A stretch of DNA of 64,000 bases from Legionella maceachernii (GTDB taxonomy: Bacteria; Pseudomonadota; Gammaproteobacteria; Legionellales; Legionellaceae). The stretch's first letter is position 1, and every line of letters starts with the position of its first letter. Positions 43,744 through 52,633 of this stretch are shown here, piece by piece. Position numbers and translations under genes: made by a program. The notes below the pieces were generated by a model, which made no database searches, was not told the DNA's origin, and saw nothing but the letters and a program-made list of their open reading frames with translations. Location of the stretch: the NCBI RefSeq assembly GCF_900167045.1, contig NZ_FUXJ01000010.1, positions 1 through 64,000 on the forward strand, written 5' to 3'.

Positions 43744-44451
43744 TCAGATAAGCTCTTGCTCACGAATATTAAGCTGGTTTCGATAGCGAGCCAAACTTGC
43801 TTCAGACAAAGGTTGTTTTTGTTCGTCGAGTAAGTGAGTATCCAAGCCATCCCTAAGTTGTTTTGCGGTTTCATGCATGATGGTGAAACGCTCCGCATCG
43901 ATGACTGGATTCCCCGAAGAATGCATAAATAAACACAGTCCGCGCACGCTAAATGCACCAATGTTTTGTAGATCAAAAACGCCACTCGGTGTAGCCGCGG
44001 CTAAACTGCAGAGCACTGGCCCCTGACCATTAGCATGCTGATGGCGATGAAATAAGTTCCCTTCACCAAAGCGCAAACCGGCAGCAAGAACCGTTTGCAG
44101 AAGTTCATACCCGGCCAGTTGTCGATTCTCTTTGGCTAATAAAAACATCATCACCGACCTCCCTTTTTCCATAGCAACAGCATGCTCCATTTTTGCGCTC
44201 TCTGGCTCTACTGCGCTGTTAGAGGTATTTTTTAGGACAGCCTCATGATGATTAACCTCACCCTGAAGTTCACAATTGACTTTGCGCACTGCGATAATGT
44301 CGTCGAAATGCTTATTTTCAATTGACCCTAAGGAGGGCTGGTAGGTTGCAGGCGTTAAACTGCGGCGTCTTGCCTTCATTAAGCGTGCAATAGCAATCAC
44401 GACCCCAATGAGCAAAAGAACATTAAGGATAAGACTCCAGTTTGCCTGCAT
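43744..44451 (-). CDS. zipA: Cell division protein ZipA
   Basis: A 235-aa protein with an N-terminal membrane anchor (WSLILNVLLLIGVVIAIARL), a basic stretch (MKARRRS), a linker, and a C-terminal ZipA domain (about 95-225) that binds the FtsZ tail; VMMFLLAKENRQLAGYELLQ starts that domain. It stabilises the Z ring. It lies 69 bases after smc, a common pair, although ligA, often next, is absent. The linker is shorter than in E. coli. Confidence 0.92.
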   Translation of the reverse strand: MQANWSLILNVLLLIGVVIAIARLMKARRRSLTPATYQPSLGSIENKHFDDIIAVRKVNCELQGEVNHHEAVLKNTSNSAVEPESAKMEHAVAMEKGRSVMMFLLAKENRQLAGYELLQTVLAAGLRFGEGNLFHRHQHANGQGPVLCSLAAATPSGVFDLQNIGAFSVRGLCLFMHSSGNPVIDAERFTIMHETAKQLRDGLDTHLLDEQKQPLSEASLARYRNQLNIREQELI

Positions 44452-44520
44452 GTTTTTACTCCTATACTAGTTTGTTTAACTACCATGTCGAGCACGTTGC
44501 GCCCTGATTCCCAATTTAAT

Positions 44521-47500
44521 TTAACCTTCAGTCATTGCCAAGGCTTGTTCTACATCCACAGCAACAATACGAGACACACCAGGTTCACGCATCGTCACAC
44601 CAATCAAATGCTCAGCTAATTCCATTGTCACCTTATTGTGAGTGATAAAAAGAAATTGCACAAATTGTGACATTTCTTTCACCATATCACAAAAACGCCG
44701 AACGTTCGCATCATCCAAAGGCGCATCCACTTCATCCAACATACAAAAGGGCGAAGGATTCAGCTGAAAAATCGCAAAAACTAAGGCAACTGCTGTCATT
44801 GCTTTTTCCCCTCCTGAGAGTAAGTGAATGGTGCTGTTTCGCTTACCCGGAGGTTGTGCCATTACTAAAATACCTGCTTCCAACAGATTATCACAAGTTA
44901 ACTCCAACAGAGCACGCCCTCCTCCAAAAAGTCGAGGAAAAAGGGCTTGGAATGCCGTATTCACTTCATCAAAAGTCGCTTGTAAGCGCTGATGTGTCTC
45001 TTTATCCATTTTTTCGATGGCAGCATCAAGCGTTGCTAGTGCTTCGGTTAAATCATTGTACTGCTCGTCTAAATGCTGCTTTCGTTGAGATTCCGTTTCA
45101 TATTCTTCGATTGCCGCTAAATTGATTGCACCTAATCGTTTAATTTTCTCAACGATATCTTGTAATTGCTGTTCACGCAAATTTTGGTTGACCTCTGTAG
45201 GTATAGAAGCACTGAGGGCATCGATCGTTGTATCAAACTCAGCTAAAGACTCAAGAATGCCACTGGCGCGAACAGCTAAAGCCTGCTCTTGTATTTGTTC
45301 TTGCTGGATTTTTTCTTGGATTAGTCTTGCTTGTTTTTCTTCTGTCCTAACAGTAACCTCTAATACCTCTAATTCTTTCGTTAGACTTGCTAATGCATCC
45401 CGCTTTCGATTCAATTCTGTTTCTAATTCATTATGCTGAGCCACTTTCACGGCTAACGATTCGGAGAGTGTAGTATCTGGCATTTCCATTTGCAGTAAGC
45501 GATACGCTAGCGTTTCCATGCGTTCAGTTAAAGTCTCCAGTCGTGATCGCTCCCGTTTGAGGTTATCGCTCAATTGCTGGATTTTTAATTTTTCCCGGTC
45601 AACCGTCAATTGACTTTGATGAAGCACAGTTCGGACGTCTTCTAGGGCTATTCGACTGTTCTGCAATGCCATCTCAAGCGTTGCTTTCTCACTATTTAAC
45701 TGTTCCTGCTCCCGCTCATGGGTCTTTATGTCCTGGCTTTTTGCAAGCAACAACTGTTCAGCCCTTGTTTGTTGACTAATCAATTCTTCTAAATGAATAT
45801 GCAGATCTTCCCTTTCTTCCGCTAATGCACTCTTTCTGTGTTGTATTTGTTGTAAGTCGCGCTCTTTCTGAGCAATTTCTGCCTGACATGCACGCAAATT
45901 TTCTTTATGAGTCGATAAGCTTTGTCTTACACTCTCCAGCTGCTCTTCGTTTTCTTTGACTTGACCATAAAGAAGATCACGCAAATCTTTTAATGCGGTT
46001 AAATCATCTTGAGCAACTCTGAGCGTTTCTTGAAGACTGGTTATTTCCTCTTGGCGAAGCAGTAAACTAGGTTCATCCTGAATTTCTTTTCCTGCAATTT
46101 TTATCCATCCTTTACCCAGCCAATATCCCTCTGCAGTGATCATGGATTCTTCAGGGCTTAAATGTTTTAGATGGGTAAGTGCCTCTTGCAATGAGGAGGC
46201 AATATAAATTTTATCAAGACTATGCATCCAATTCGGCTTATAGCCACTGATTTTATCCAATAAACGCGGGTAGCTGATCTGCGTTTGCACTTCTTGATTG
46301 GCCGTAACAAATAAGGCCGAACTTTCTTCCAATTCGCTCACTGCAAACCAGATATCCTCGAGTGAATCAACAATAATTGCCTGCAAACTTTCTGCTAACA
46401 CCATCTCACAAGCAAATTGCCACTCTTTTTCTACCTTGATCTTTTCAACGAGGCGTGGCTTATCAGCCCAGTGAGCCAAGTTTGCCGAAGCATTGGCTTG
46501 TCGTCCTAACGCAGTCTGCTGTGCAGCAAGCAAGCTTGCCTGCTGTGTGTTTAAGCGATGTACTTTATCTTGAGCTTGATGGAGTAATTTTTCAGTTTCA
46601 GTGAGCTTCTCACGCAGCTTAAAACACGCGTCATGCAATTGCTGATGCTTGTCTTCCTCAAAACGAACGGTGGTTTGTAGACTTCTTAACATCTCTTGTT
46701 GCGCCGCAAGATCTGAAGAAGGGCTCTCCAACTCGAGCAATTTTAATTCATCATCGATTTTTTCCAGCCGTGTTCCCATCTGTTGACGTCGTTCATTGAG
46801 GTGCTGTAAACGAACTTGTTCAATTTGCATTTCTCGCAGCGCACTTGCCAAACAAGCCTGCACATGCTGAGTTTTCGTATTCCAACTGCTTTGTTCGAGT
46901 TGCTTTTCTTGTAATACCTGCTGTTTACACTCGAATTCTTCTTGCGCCGCTTGTAAATTTTTCTGCAGATTAATGAGCAGCTCTTCGCTAGTTTGTAAGG
47001 CGTCTTGATCCTGCGTCACCTGATGATTAGCTTGCTCCCAATCCGCTTGCATTTGTTGCTGATCAATTTGTAACCGTTGCTTTTCACGTTGATACTGTTG
47101 AACGCTCTCTTCAAGACGAGCAATATCAGTCGCTAATTGATAAAAATGGGCTTGATGTTGTTGGAAAGCTTCGTTGTCTTCATGGTATTTTTCTCTTATT
47201 GCAGTGCTTTGTTTATACGCTTCTGCTGCGTTCGCTTGATGCTTTTCGTAATCCAATAATAGGACTTTTAATTCGGTTTGTTTTTTTTGCTGTTCGTCCG
47301 TTAATGCTCGCCATTTTAAAGCCAAAATCTCTGCTTTACATAAACGCTCTTCTGCTTTCAGCACCTTATAACGTTCCGCCGCTTTTGCTTGACGTTCTAA
47401 ACGCTGCAATTGCTTATCCAGCTCATCTCGTATGTCTGCCACACGCGCTAAATTTTCACGAGTATGCTCGATGCGCAGGACTGTTTCGCGACGACGCTCC

Positions 47501-48021
47501 TTATACTTGGAGACACCTGCCGCCTCCTCAAGATAGGCCCTTAATTCTTCAGGTCGCGCTTCGATAATGCGCGAAATGGTTCCTTGCCCAATAATGGAAT
47601 AACCTCGCGCGCCTGCCCCGGTTCCAAGAAAAATATCCGTGATATCGCGGCGACGGCAACGACTGCCATTGAGATAGTATGCGGACTCCCCATCCCGGGT
47701 TACTACGCGCCTGACGGCAATCTCCTGATAACTGCCATACTGCCCTGTAAGGCGCCCCATGCTGTTATCAAAAACCAATTCCACTGAAGCTTGGCCAACC
47801 GCTTTGCGTTGTGACGAGCCATTAAAAATGACATCGACCATGGACTCACCACGCAGATTCTTGGCGGAACTTTCGCCCATCACCCAACGCACTGCATCGA
47901 TGATATTCGATTTGCCACAACCATTCGGACCAACCACAGCAACGAGTTGACTTGGAAAAGGCACAATGGTTGGGTCAACAAAGGATTTAAATCCAGCCAG
48001 TTTTAACTGTTTTAAATGCAT
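44521..48021 (-). CDS. smc: Chromosome condensation ATPase SMC
   Basis: A 1166-aa SMC protein that organises and separates chromosomes. The N-terminal ATPase half has LAGFKSFVDPT and Walker A VVGPNGCGKSNIIDAV. Two long coiled coils (about 170-490 and 640-990) flank the hinge around 500-630, where the sequence is non-repetitive. The C-terminal half has the signature LLSGGEKAMTAVAL and Walker B PFCMLDEVDAPLDD. Length is normal. scpA and scpB are not nearby. It is followed by zipA on the same strand. Confidence 0.97.
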   Translation of the reverse strand: MHLKQLKLAGFKSFVDPTIVPFPSQLVAVVGPNGCGKSNIIDAVRWVMGESSAKNLRGESMVDVIFNGSSQRKAVGQASVELVFDNSMGRLTGQYGSYQEIAVRRVVTRDGESAYYLNGSRCRRRDITDIFLGTGAGARGYSIIGQGTISRIIEARPEELRAYLEEAAGVSKYKERRRETVLRIEHTRENLARVADIRDELDKQLQRLERQAKAAERYKVLKAEERLCKAEILALKWRALTDEQQKKQTELKVLLLDYEKHQANAAEAYKQSTAIREKYHEDNEAFQQHQAHFYQLATDIARLEESVQQYQREKQRLQIDQQQMQADWEQANHQVTQDQDALQTSEELLINLQKNLQAAQEEFECKQQVLQEKQLEQSSWNTKTQHVQACLASALREMQIEQVRLQHLNERRQQMGTRLEKIDDELKLLELESPSSDLAAQQEMLRSLQTTVRFEEDKHQQLHDACFKLREKLTETEKLLHQAQDKVHRLNTQQASLLAAQQTALGRQANASANLAHWADKPRLVEKIKVEKEWQFACEMVLAESLQAIIVDSLEDIWFAVSELEESSALFVTANQEVQTQISYPRLLDKISGYKPNWMHSLDKIYIASSLQEALTHLKHLSPEESMITAEGYWLGKGWIKIAGKEIQDEPSLLLRQEEITSLQETLRVAQDDLTALKDLRDLLYGQVKENEEQLESVRQSLSTHKENLRACQAEIAQKERDLQQIQHRKSALAEEREDLHIHLEELISQQTRAEQLLLAKSQDIKTHEREQEQLNSEKATLEMALQNSRIALEDVRTVLHQSQLTVDREKLKIQQLSDNLKRERSRLETLTERMETLAYRLLQMEMPDTTLSESLAVKVAQHNELETELNRKRDALASLTKELEVLEVTVRTEEKQARLIQEKIQQEQIQEQALAVRASGILESLAEFDTTIDALSASIPTEVNQNLREQQLQDIVEKIKRLGAINLAAIEEYETESQRKQHLDEQYNDLTEALATLDAAIEKMDKETHQRLQATFDEVNTAFQALFPRLFGGGRALLELTCDNLLEAGILVMAQPPGKRNSTIHLLSGGEKAMTAVALVFAIFQLNPSPFCMLDEVDAPLDDANVRRFCDMVKEMSQFVQFLFITHNKVTMELAEHLIGVTMREPGVSRIVAVDVEQALAMTEG

Positions 48022-48115
48022 TAGAAACTAGTAAAATAATAAGGTAGCGGATTATAACTTGGAAAAAAGAGAAAGGAGAAGTTTTTGCGTCCCTGCAAAT
48101 GGATTTCACCTGATT

Positions 48116-48310
48116 TTAATAGTCATAGGTCGATTCTTTTTGATTAATGCTTTCGGTTAAAGCCGGATCAAAATCAATGGATTGAGCTAAATTATCAATC
48201 CGGCTAATCGTGATTGAGCGCATACCAAAAGCAGGAGAAAATCGTGTGGTGATGTTTTGTTCTTTATTTAAAATATCGTAGCCAGATTCCCCCCAAGTCT
48301 TTTTTTCCAC
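48116..48310 (-). CDS. Small hypothetical protein
   Basis: A possible 64-aa protein without signal peptide or membrane segment, reading SITISRIDNLAQSIDFDPAL in its middle. It would start with GTG, preceded by a weak AGG. It fills the gap between phaC and smc, and no larger gene overlaps it, which gives it some support. It could also be a chance frame. Confidence 0.4.
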   Translation of the reverse strand: MEKKTWGESGYDILNKEQNITTRFSPAFGMRSITISRIDNLAQSIDFDPALTESINQKESTYDY

Positions 48311-48465
48311 CTAGAGAGACCGCTATAATGCAATCAACGCAAAATTAGTAAACAAAAAGTGTAAAATTTGTTTTCATTCCTGACAAAACCTATACTTCTT
48401 GAGTAGTTATCTCATTTTAAATTCAAGAAATACAAAAACAGAATTGACGAAACTTAAGAAAACAC

Positions 48466-50367
48466 ATGAAAATAGAAGAACTATGGCCTTCAGGAGCTCG
48501 GATGACCCAGGACACAGAACTCAGTGAAATGATGCGCGCAGTTGCCGAAAAGAGCATGCGAATTTTACAAGGGTTTAGACAACAACCTGCGCAATTATCA
48601 AAACTTGTAAAGCAATACATGGATTTGACTAAAGATTTCCAATCCTTAGTTTCTGTGATCTTAAAAAATCCGGAACAGGTCTGGAAAATGCAAATTGCGT
48701 ATTGGCAAGATGCATTGAGTTTAGCCCATGAACAATTCAATTGTTGGCTAGAAGGCAAACCCATGCCAATCACTGACCGCCGTTTTAGTAGCGATGAATG
48801 GGTAAATAATCCGTTTTTTAATTTCATGAGCCAACATTACTTACTCGCTAGTGAGCACATGAACTCGTTGCTTGAACACATTGAATACGGTGATAAGCAG
48901 CTCGCTCGAAGAGTACAGTTTTTCGCACGACAATATTTAGATGCGCTCTCTCCGGCTAATTTTCTACACACCAATCCACAGCTGATGGCGGAAACCCTAC
49001 AAAGCCACGGCAAAAATCTATTAAAAGGCTTGCAAAACCTACTCACAGACATCGAAGCGGGCTCCTCGCGATTGATCATTAAAATGACCGACACTGATGC
49101 GTTCAAAGTCGGCCAAAATCTTGCGACCACACCTGGAAAAGTGATTTTCCGCAATGACATGATGGAGTTAATTCAGTACACCCCGCAAACGGAAAAAACC
49201 AGAGCGATTCCTTTATTAATGATTCCGCCCTGGATCAACAAGTATTACATTTTGGATTTAAGCGAAAACAATTCACTTGTCAGCTGGTTAGTTAAACAAG
49301 GAATAACTGTATTTATCATTTCTTGGGTTAATCCTGATGCAAGTTATGCCAAAAAAGGACTTTTTGATTACCTCAACGATGGGCCTATGGCGGCGATTAA
49401 AATTATCCAAAATCAGCTGAAAATCAAACAAGTGAACACGCTTGGTTTTTGTATCGGCGGAACACTGCAAGCTTGCATGTTAGCTTACCAGAAAGCACAC
49501 AACGAAAAACCAGTGCGCTCGGCTACGTTTCTTGCTTCCATGATTGATTTTAGCGATCCTGGTGATATCTCAGTATTCATCGATGAACAACAAATTCGTC
49601 ATATTGAAGAAGAAATGCATGCCAAAGGCTTTTTAGATGGACGATTTATGGCAAGCACTTTTAATTCGTTGCGCGCCAATGACTTAGTTTGGTCTTTTTT
49701 CATTAAGAATTACCTTCAAGGGCAAAATCCTGTGCCGTTTGATATTTTATTTTGGAATGCAGACATCACTAACATGCCTGCAAAAATGCACTCTCAATAC
49801 TTGCGTTGGATGTATCTACATAATGATTTAATTAAGCCGGGCAAAATTCGTCTCAATCATATTCCCCTCGATGTCAGTCAAATCGACATTCCCACTTTTT
49901 TCGTTTCAACTCAAAAAGACCATATTGCCCCCTGGAAAACCACTTATCTTGGTTTTCAGCACATCGGTGGAAAGAAACGCTTCTTGCTGGGTGGCTCAGG
50001 ACATATTGCGGGGATCATCAATCCGCCAGGTAGTGAGAAGTACAATTTTTATCGTAATACAAGCACGACACAAACGGCAGAAGAATGGTTAGAAAAAGCG
50101 AAACAACTTCCTGGCTCATGGTGGCCAGAATGGTTAAAATGGCTAGAGAAGCAATCTGGCCAACTTATTGATGCACCGAATTTTAACCAACTGCCTTTTA
50201 AAGGCTTAATGGACGCTCCAGGAGAATACGTGCACAAAACATATAAAACACATCCTGAGCAAATTGAGCCCCAACAACCGAGTGAATCCCCTCACCAACA
50301 AGACAAGCAAGAGACACTCATTGATGCACCTCTTGAGGTAAACACGACTTCTGATGCTGCAGCGTGA
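48466..50367 (+). CDS. phaC: Poly(3-hydroxyalkanoate) synthase
   Basis: A 633-aa PHA synthase that polymerises hydroxyacyl-CoA into storage granules. The alpha/beta-hydrolase core has the lipase-like box GFCIGGT with catalytic Cys329, the Asp in TQKDHIAPW and the His in GGSGHIAG. The PhaC N-terminal domain covers about 80-250 (TTPGKVIFRNDMMELIQY). The size and lack of an adjacent phaE fit class I. A disordered Gln/Pro-rich tail follows residue 590. It is transcribed alone and converges on the phasin, phaR and reductase genes on the other strand. Confidence 0.95.
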   Translation: MKIEELWPSGARMTQDTELSEMMRAVAEKSMRILQGFRQQPAQLSKLVKQYMDLTKDFQSLVSVILKNPEQVWKMQIAYWQDALSLAHEQFNCWLEGKPMPITDRRFSSDEWVNNPFFNFMSQHYLLASEHMNSLLEHIEYGDKQLARRVQFFARQYLDALSPANFLHTNPQLMAETLQSHGKNLLKGLQNLLTDIEAGSSRLIIKMTDTDAFKVGQNLATTPGKVIFRNDMMELIQYTPQTEKTRAIPLLMIPPWINKYYILDLSENNSLVSWLVKQGITVFIISWVNPDASYAKKGLFDYLNDGPMAAIKIIQNQLKIKQVNTLGFCIGGTLQACMLAYQKAHNEKPVRSATFLASMIDFSDPGDISVFIDEQQIRHIEEEMHAKGFLDGRFMASTFNSLRANDLVWSFFIKNYLQGQNPVPFDILFWNADITNMPAKMHSQYLRWMYLHNDLIKPGKIRLNHIPLDVSQIDIPTFFVSTQKDHIAPWKTTYLGFQHIGGKKRFLLGGSGHIAGIINPPGSEKYNFYRNTSTTQTAEEWLEKAKQLPGSWWPEWLKWLEKQSGQLIDAPNFNQLPFKGLMDAPGEYVHKTYKTHPEQIEPQQPSESPHQQDKQETLIDAPLEVNTTSDAAA

Positions 50368-50393
50368 GGTAGTAACAAAAACACTGGCAATTT

Positions 50394-50445
50394 GCGAACC
50401 AACCCAAATTGCTAGCTAATTAAAATTCTGTCTGGGTTGGTTCGC
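50394..50445. terminator. Inverted repeat between phaC and the phasin gene
   Basis: GCGAACCAACCCA at 50394-50406 pairs perfectly with TGGGTTGGTTCGC at 50433-50445 around a 26-base loop, in the gap between convergent genes. It probably ends transcription on both strands, although no T-run follows directly. Confidence 0.5.
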
Positions 50446-50482
50446 TAACACTACAAAGGATGGATTGTTTCGCAAAATAATA

Positions 50483-50764
50483 TCACTGGATTGGATTTTT
50501 TCTTGATTCTTGTACTAAAGAAAGCATTGCCTTCTCAATGATTTCATAGCTTTTTTGGAGGTAATTTAATGCATTGTGTCCATTTTCAACAGCCAAATTA
50601 ATTTGTTTTTCCCATAACTCTTCAGGTTTTCTTAAGCTGGTAAACTCATCAGGCTTTAGATAATTAAATGCTTGCAGCGTTTTTACATTAAGCTCAGCAA
50701 TTTCTTGAAAAGGGGCTTGGATTTTTTGTGCTATGTCATTTAGCTTTTCAAAAGGTTGATTCAT
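50483..50764 (-). CDS. Phasin-family protein (paralogue 1)
   Basis: A 93-aa helical protein with the phasin pattern: MNQPFEKLNDIAQKIQAPFQ and AELNVKTLQAFNYLKPDE. Phasins coat PHA granules and control their number and size. It is a close paralogue of the next gene, sharing most of its first 85 residues. I start at the ATG at 50764, where the paralogue also begins; the longer frame would run into the operator. It has its own promoter with an operator-like sequence (50776-50796). Confidence 0.85.
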   Translation of the reverse strand: MNQPFEKLNDIAQKIQAPFQEIAELNVKTLQAFNYLKPDEFTSLRKPEELWEKQINLAVENGHNALNYLQKSYEIIEKAMLSLVQESRKNPIQ

Positions 50765-50775
50765 GATAGTTCTCC

Positions 50776-50829
50776 CAAAAATGTTGCAGTGCACAATAAT
50801 AGCCTAGTATTTACTTCTCTTGATGTCAA
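50776..50829 (-). promoter_or_regulatory. Phasin-1 promoter with candidate PhaR operator
   Basis: On the reverse strand, TTGACA (50824-50829) is followed after 17 bases by TAGGCT (50801-50806) and then TTGTGCACTGCAACATTTTTG (50776-50796). The last sequence is identical at the second phasin gene. The dyad-like TTGTGCACTGCAA would overlap the transcription start, so a bound repressor would block the polymerase. PhaR, encoded next door, is the obvious candidate. Confidence 0.65.
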
Positions 50830-50881
50830 GCGATCTTCTTTTACTTTTTTTGCGGCGCAATATATTTAGAGTGGAAATGCA

Positions 50882-50914
50882 TTGAGACACCGCGGAAAAC
50901 CCGCGGTGTCTCAA
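50882..50914 (-). terminator. Strong GC-rich hairpin after the second phasin gene
   Basis: TTGAGACACCGCGG at 50882-50895 pairs perfectly with CCGCGGTGTCTCAA at 50901-50914 around five bases. It lies downstream of the minus-strand phasin at 51005-51292 and ends its transcript before the next phasin promoter. No long T-run follows. Confidence 0.65.
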
Positions 50915-51004
50915 CAAAATTTATGGCAGAGTCGCTGGCACCAGTTATAGCTGGTTTTAAGATGAATAATGAAAAAAACTCTAATTTCCTCACCGATTTG
51001 AATA

Positions 51005-51292
51005 TCAGTGTTTGAATTCGCCTTTGTTTTTAACTTCTTGTACGAAAGAAAGCATTGCTTTTTCCATAATTTCAAATGATTTTTGCATATAATCCAGCGC
51101 TTTATGGCCATTTTCAACTGCCAGGCTAATTTGCTTTTCTAGCAACTCTTCTGGTTTTTTTAAATTAGCCAACTCATCTGGTTTTATGTAATTAAAACCT
51201 TGCAAAGTCTTCACATTAAGTTCAGCAATTTCTTGAAAAGGAGCTTGCAATTTTTTTGCTATCTCGCTCCATCTTTCGAAAGGTTGATTCAT
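51005..51292 (-). CDS. Phasin-family protein (paralogue 2)
   Basis: A 95-aa phasin starting MNQPFERWSEIAKKLQAPFQ, with AELNVKTLQGFNYIKPDELA, nearly the same as its neighbour but with a divergent last ten residues (VKNKGEFKH). The tandem copies probably arose by local duplication that included the promoter and operator. It should bind the PHA granule surface. A GAGGAG ribosome site precedes the ATG. Confidence 0.87.
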   Translation of the reverse strand: MNQPFERWSEIAKKLQAPFQEIAELNVKTLQGFNYIKPDELANLKKPEELLEKQISLAVENGHKALDYMQKSFEIMEKAMLSFVQEVKNKGEFKH

Positions 51293-51305
51293 GGTTACGT
51301 CTCCT

Positions 51306-51360
51306 CAAAAATGTTGCAGTGCACAACATTAGATTAGTACTCCTTTAGCCTAGCTGTCAA
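51306..51360 (-). promoter_or_regulatory. Phasin-2 promoter with candidate PhaR operator
   Basis: On the reverse strand, TTGACA (51355-51360), an 18-base spacer and TAATCT (51331-51336) are followed by the same 21-bp operator-like sequence (51306-51326) found at the other phasin gene. The surrounding bases differ, so conservation is concentrated on the -35 box and the operator. Confidence 0.7.
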
Positions 51361-51400
51361 GTATTAAGCCTATTTTTTTTGCATTGCAGCAATTGTCTGC

Positions 51401-51811
51401 TTAAGGCTTAAAAAAGCTTTGCCATTGCTTCATCAATTGTTGCATTTGTTGATTCCAGGTATCGGTTGCTTTTTGATAATCATTCAAATAAGGGCTGCCT
51501 CCTAAGGTTTTCTCCAATCCAGAAAACATTTTCTCCAGCATGTCTTTAAATGATTTGCTCATTGGGTGATGAGCTAGAATAATTAATTGACGTAACATTT
51601 CCTGAGTTAAAAACTGGGTAGGGCCACTTTCCATTTCCACAAAAATTTGCAATAGAGTAGCGGTTGTTATGTCTTTGCCCGTGGTGGAATCTTCCACATG
51701 AAAAGGAATACCGTCAATCACATAAGATTGCAGCTCTTCAACGGTAATGTATTGACTTTTTTCAGTATCATAAAGTCTGCGATTTTTATATTTTTTTATT
51801 AGTCTTGCCAT
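51401..51811 (-). CDS. phaR: PHA synthesis repressor PhaR
   Basis: A 136-aa regulator. The N-terminal PHB/PHA accumulation DNA-binding domain is unmistakable: LIKKYKNRRLYDTEKSQYIT. The central part (ATLLQIFVEMESGPTQFLT) and a Gln-rich C-terminal helix follow. PhaR proteins repress phasin and synthesis genes, and leave DNA when they bind PHA polymer. The repeated operator-like sequences at the two phasin promoters next door are its likely targets. Gaps of about 108 and 57 bases separate it from its neighbours. Confidence 0.93.
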   Translation of the reverse strand: MARLIKKYKNRRLYDTEKSQYITVEELQSYVIDGIPFHVEDSTTGKDITTATLLQIFVEMESGPTQFLTQEMLRQLIILAHHPMSKSFKDMLEKMFSGLEKTLGGSPYLNDYQKATDTWNQQMQQLMKQWQSFFKP

Positions 51812-51868
51812 TTTACTCTCACACGAAGCCTTAAGCTTTTTGCCCTAATTGACACTACTCTATTTTTC

Positions 51869-52615
51869 CTAGTACATATGTAATCCACCATTAATACTTA
51901 AATTCGCTCCAGTGATGTAACGGCTTTTCTCATTAACCAAGAATTCCACAACCCACGCCACTTCTTCAGGCTCTGCTAGGCGTTTAGCAGGAATAAGCTC
52001 AATAATTGCCTTCAAAATATCAGGACGAATTCCCTGCATCAATCGCGTATTGACATAGCCTGGAGAAATACTATTTACAGTAATATTTTTTGTCATTAAT
52101 TCCTGGGCAAGACTTTTAGTAAACCCATAAACACCTGCTTTAGAAGCAGCATAATTAGCTTGGGAAAATTGTCCTTTCTGCGCATTGACCGAAGAAATGT
52201 TGATAATGCGCCCACTCTCCTGTCTTCGCATGCACTCAACCACATGCCGAGTAACATTAAACATCCCGTCAAGATTAACACGCAAAACTTCATCCCATTG
52301 TTCTTTTGTCATTTTATGAAATACAGCATCTCGAGTAATGCCTGCATTGTTAATCAGCACATCAATGCGACCAAACTCTTTGATAATGCTGTCAACGACC
52401 ACCTCGCATTGATCGAAATCCGTGACATCCATTCGTCGAAACAATGACTGTTGAAAACCATGATCGTGCAACTCAGACTGCCATAAGGCAGCCTTATCAC
52501 TAGGAATCACATCAAGTGCAATCACTTTACCGTAGAGAGGATTCAACTGCTTTACAATTGCAGTACCAATATCACCCGTACCCCCTGTGATGAGGGCAAT
52601 CTTATCCTTTTGCAT
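51869..52615 (-). CDS. phaB: Acetoacetyl-CoA reductase (paralogue 1)
   Basis: A 248-aa short-chain dehydrogenase that reduces acetoacetyl-CoA to 3-hydroxybutyryl-CoA, the monomer for PhaC. It has the cofactor motif ITGGTGDIGTAI, NNAGITRDAVFHKMTKEQW, the Ser in INISSVNAQKGQ and the YAASKAG catalytic Tyr/Lys. The start is the ATG at 52615, after GAGGGAAGC; an in-frame TTG lies upstream. It follows its paralogue by about 20 bases, so they share a transcript. Confidence 0.9.
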   Translation of the reverse strand: MQKDKIALITGGTGDIGTAIVKQLNPLYGKVIALDVIPSDKAALWQSELHDHGFQQSLFRRMDVTDFDQCEVVVDSIIKEFGRIDVLINNAGITRDAVFHKMTKEQWDEVLRVNLDGMFNVTRHVVECMRRQESGRIINISSVNAQKGQFSQANYAASKAGVYGFTKSLAQELMTKNITVNSISPGYVNTRLMQGIRPDILKAIIELIPAKRLAEPEEVAWVVEFLVNEKSRYITGANLSINGGLHMY

Positions 52616-52633
52616 GCTTCCCTCTCCCAAAGA

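Noticed and set aside
50911-51117. Minus-strand ORF overlapping the second phasin gene in another frame
   Set aside because: Frame-shifted shadow of the phasin coding sequence that runs into the terminator region.
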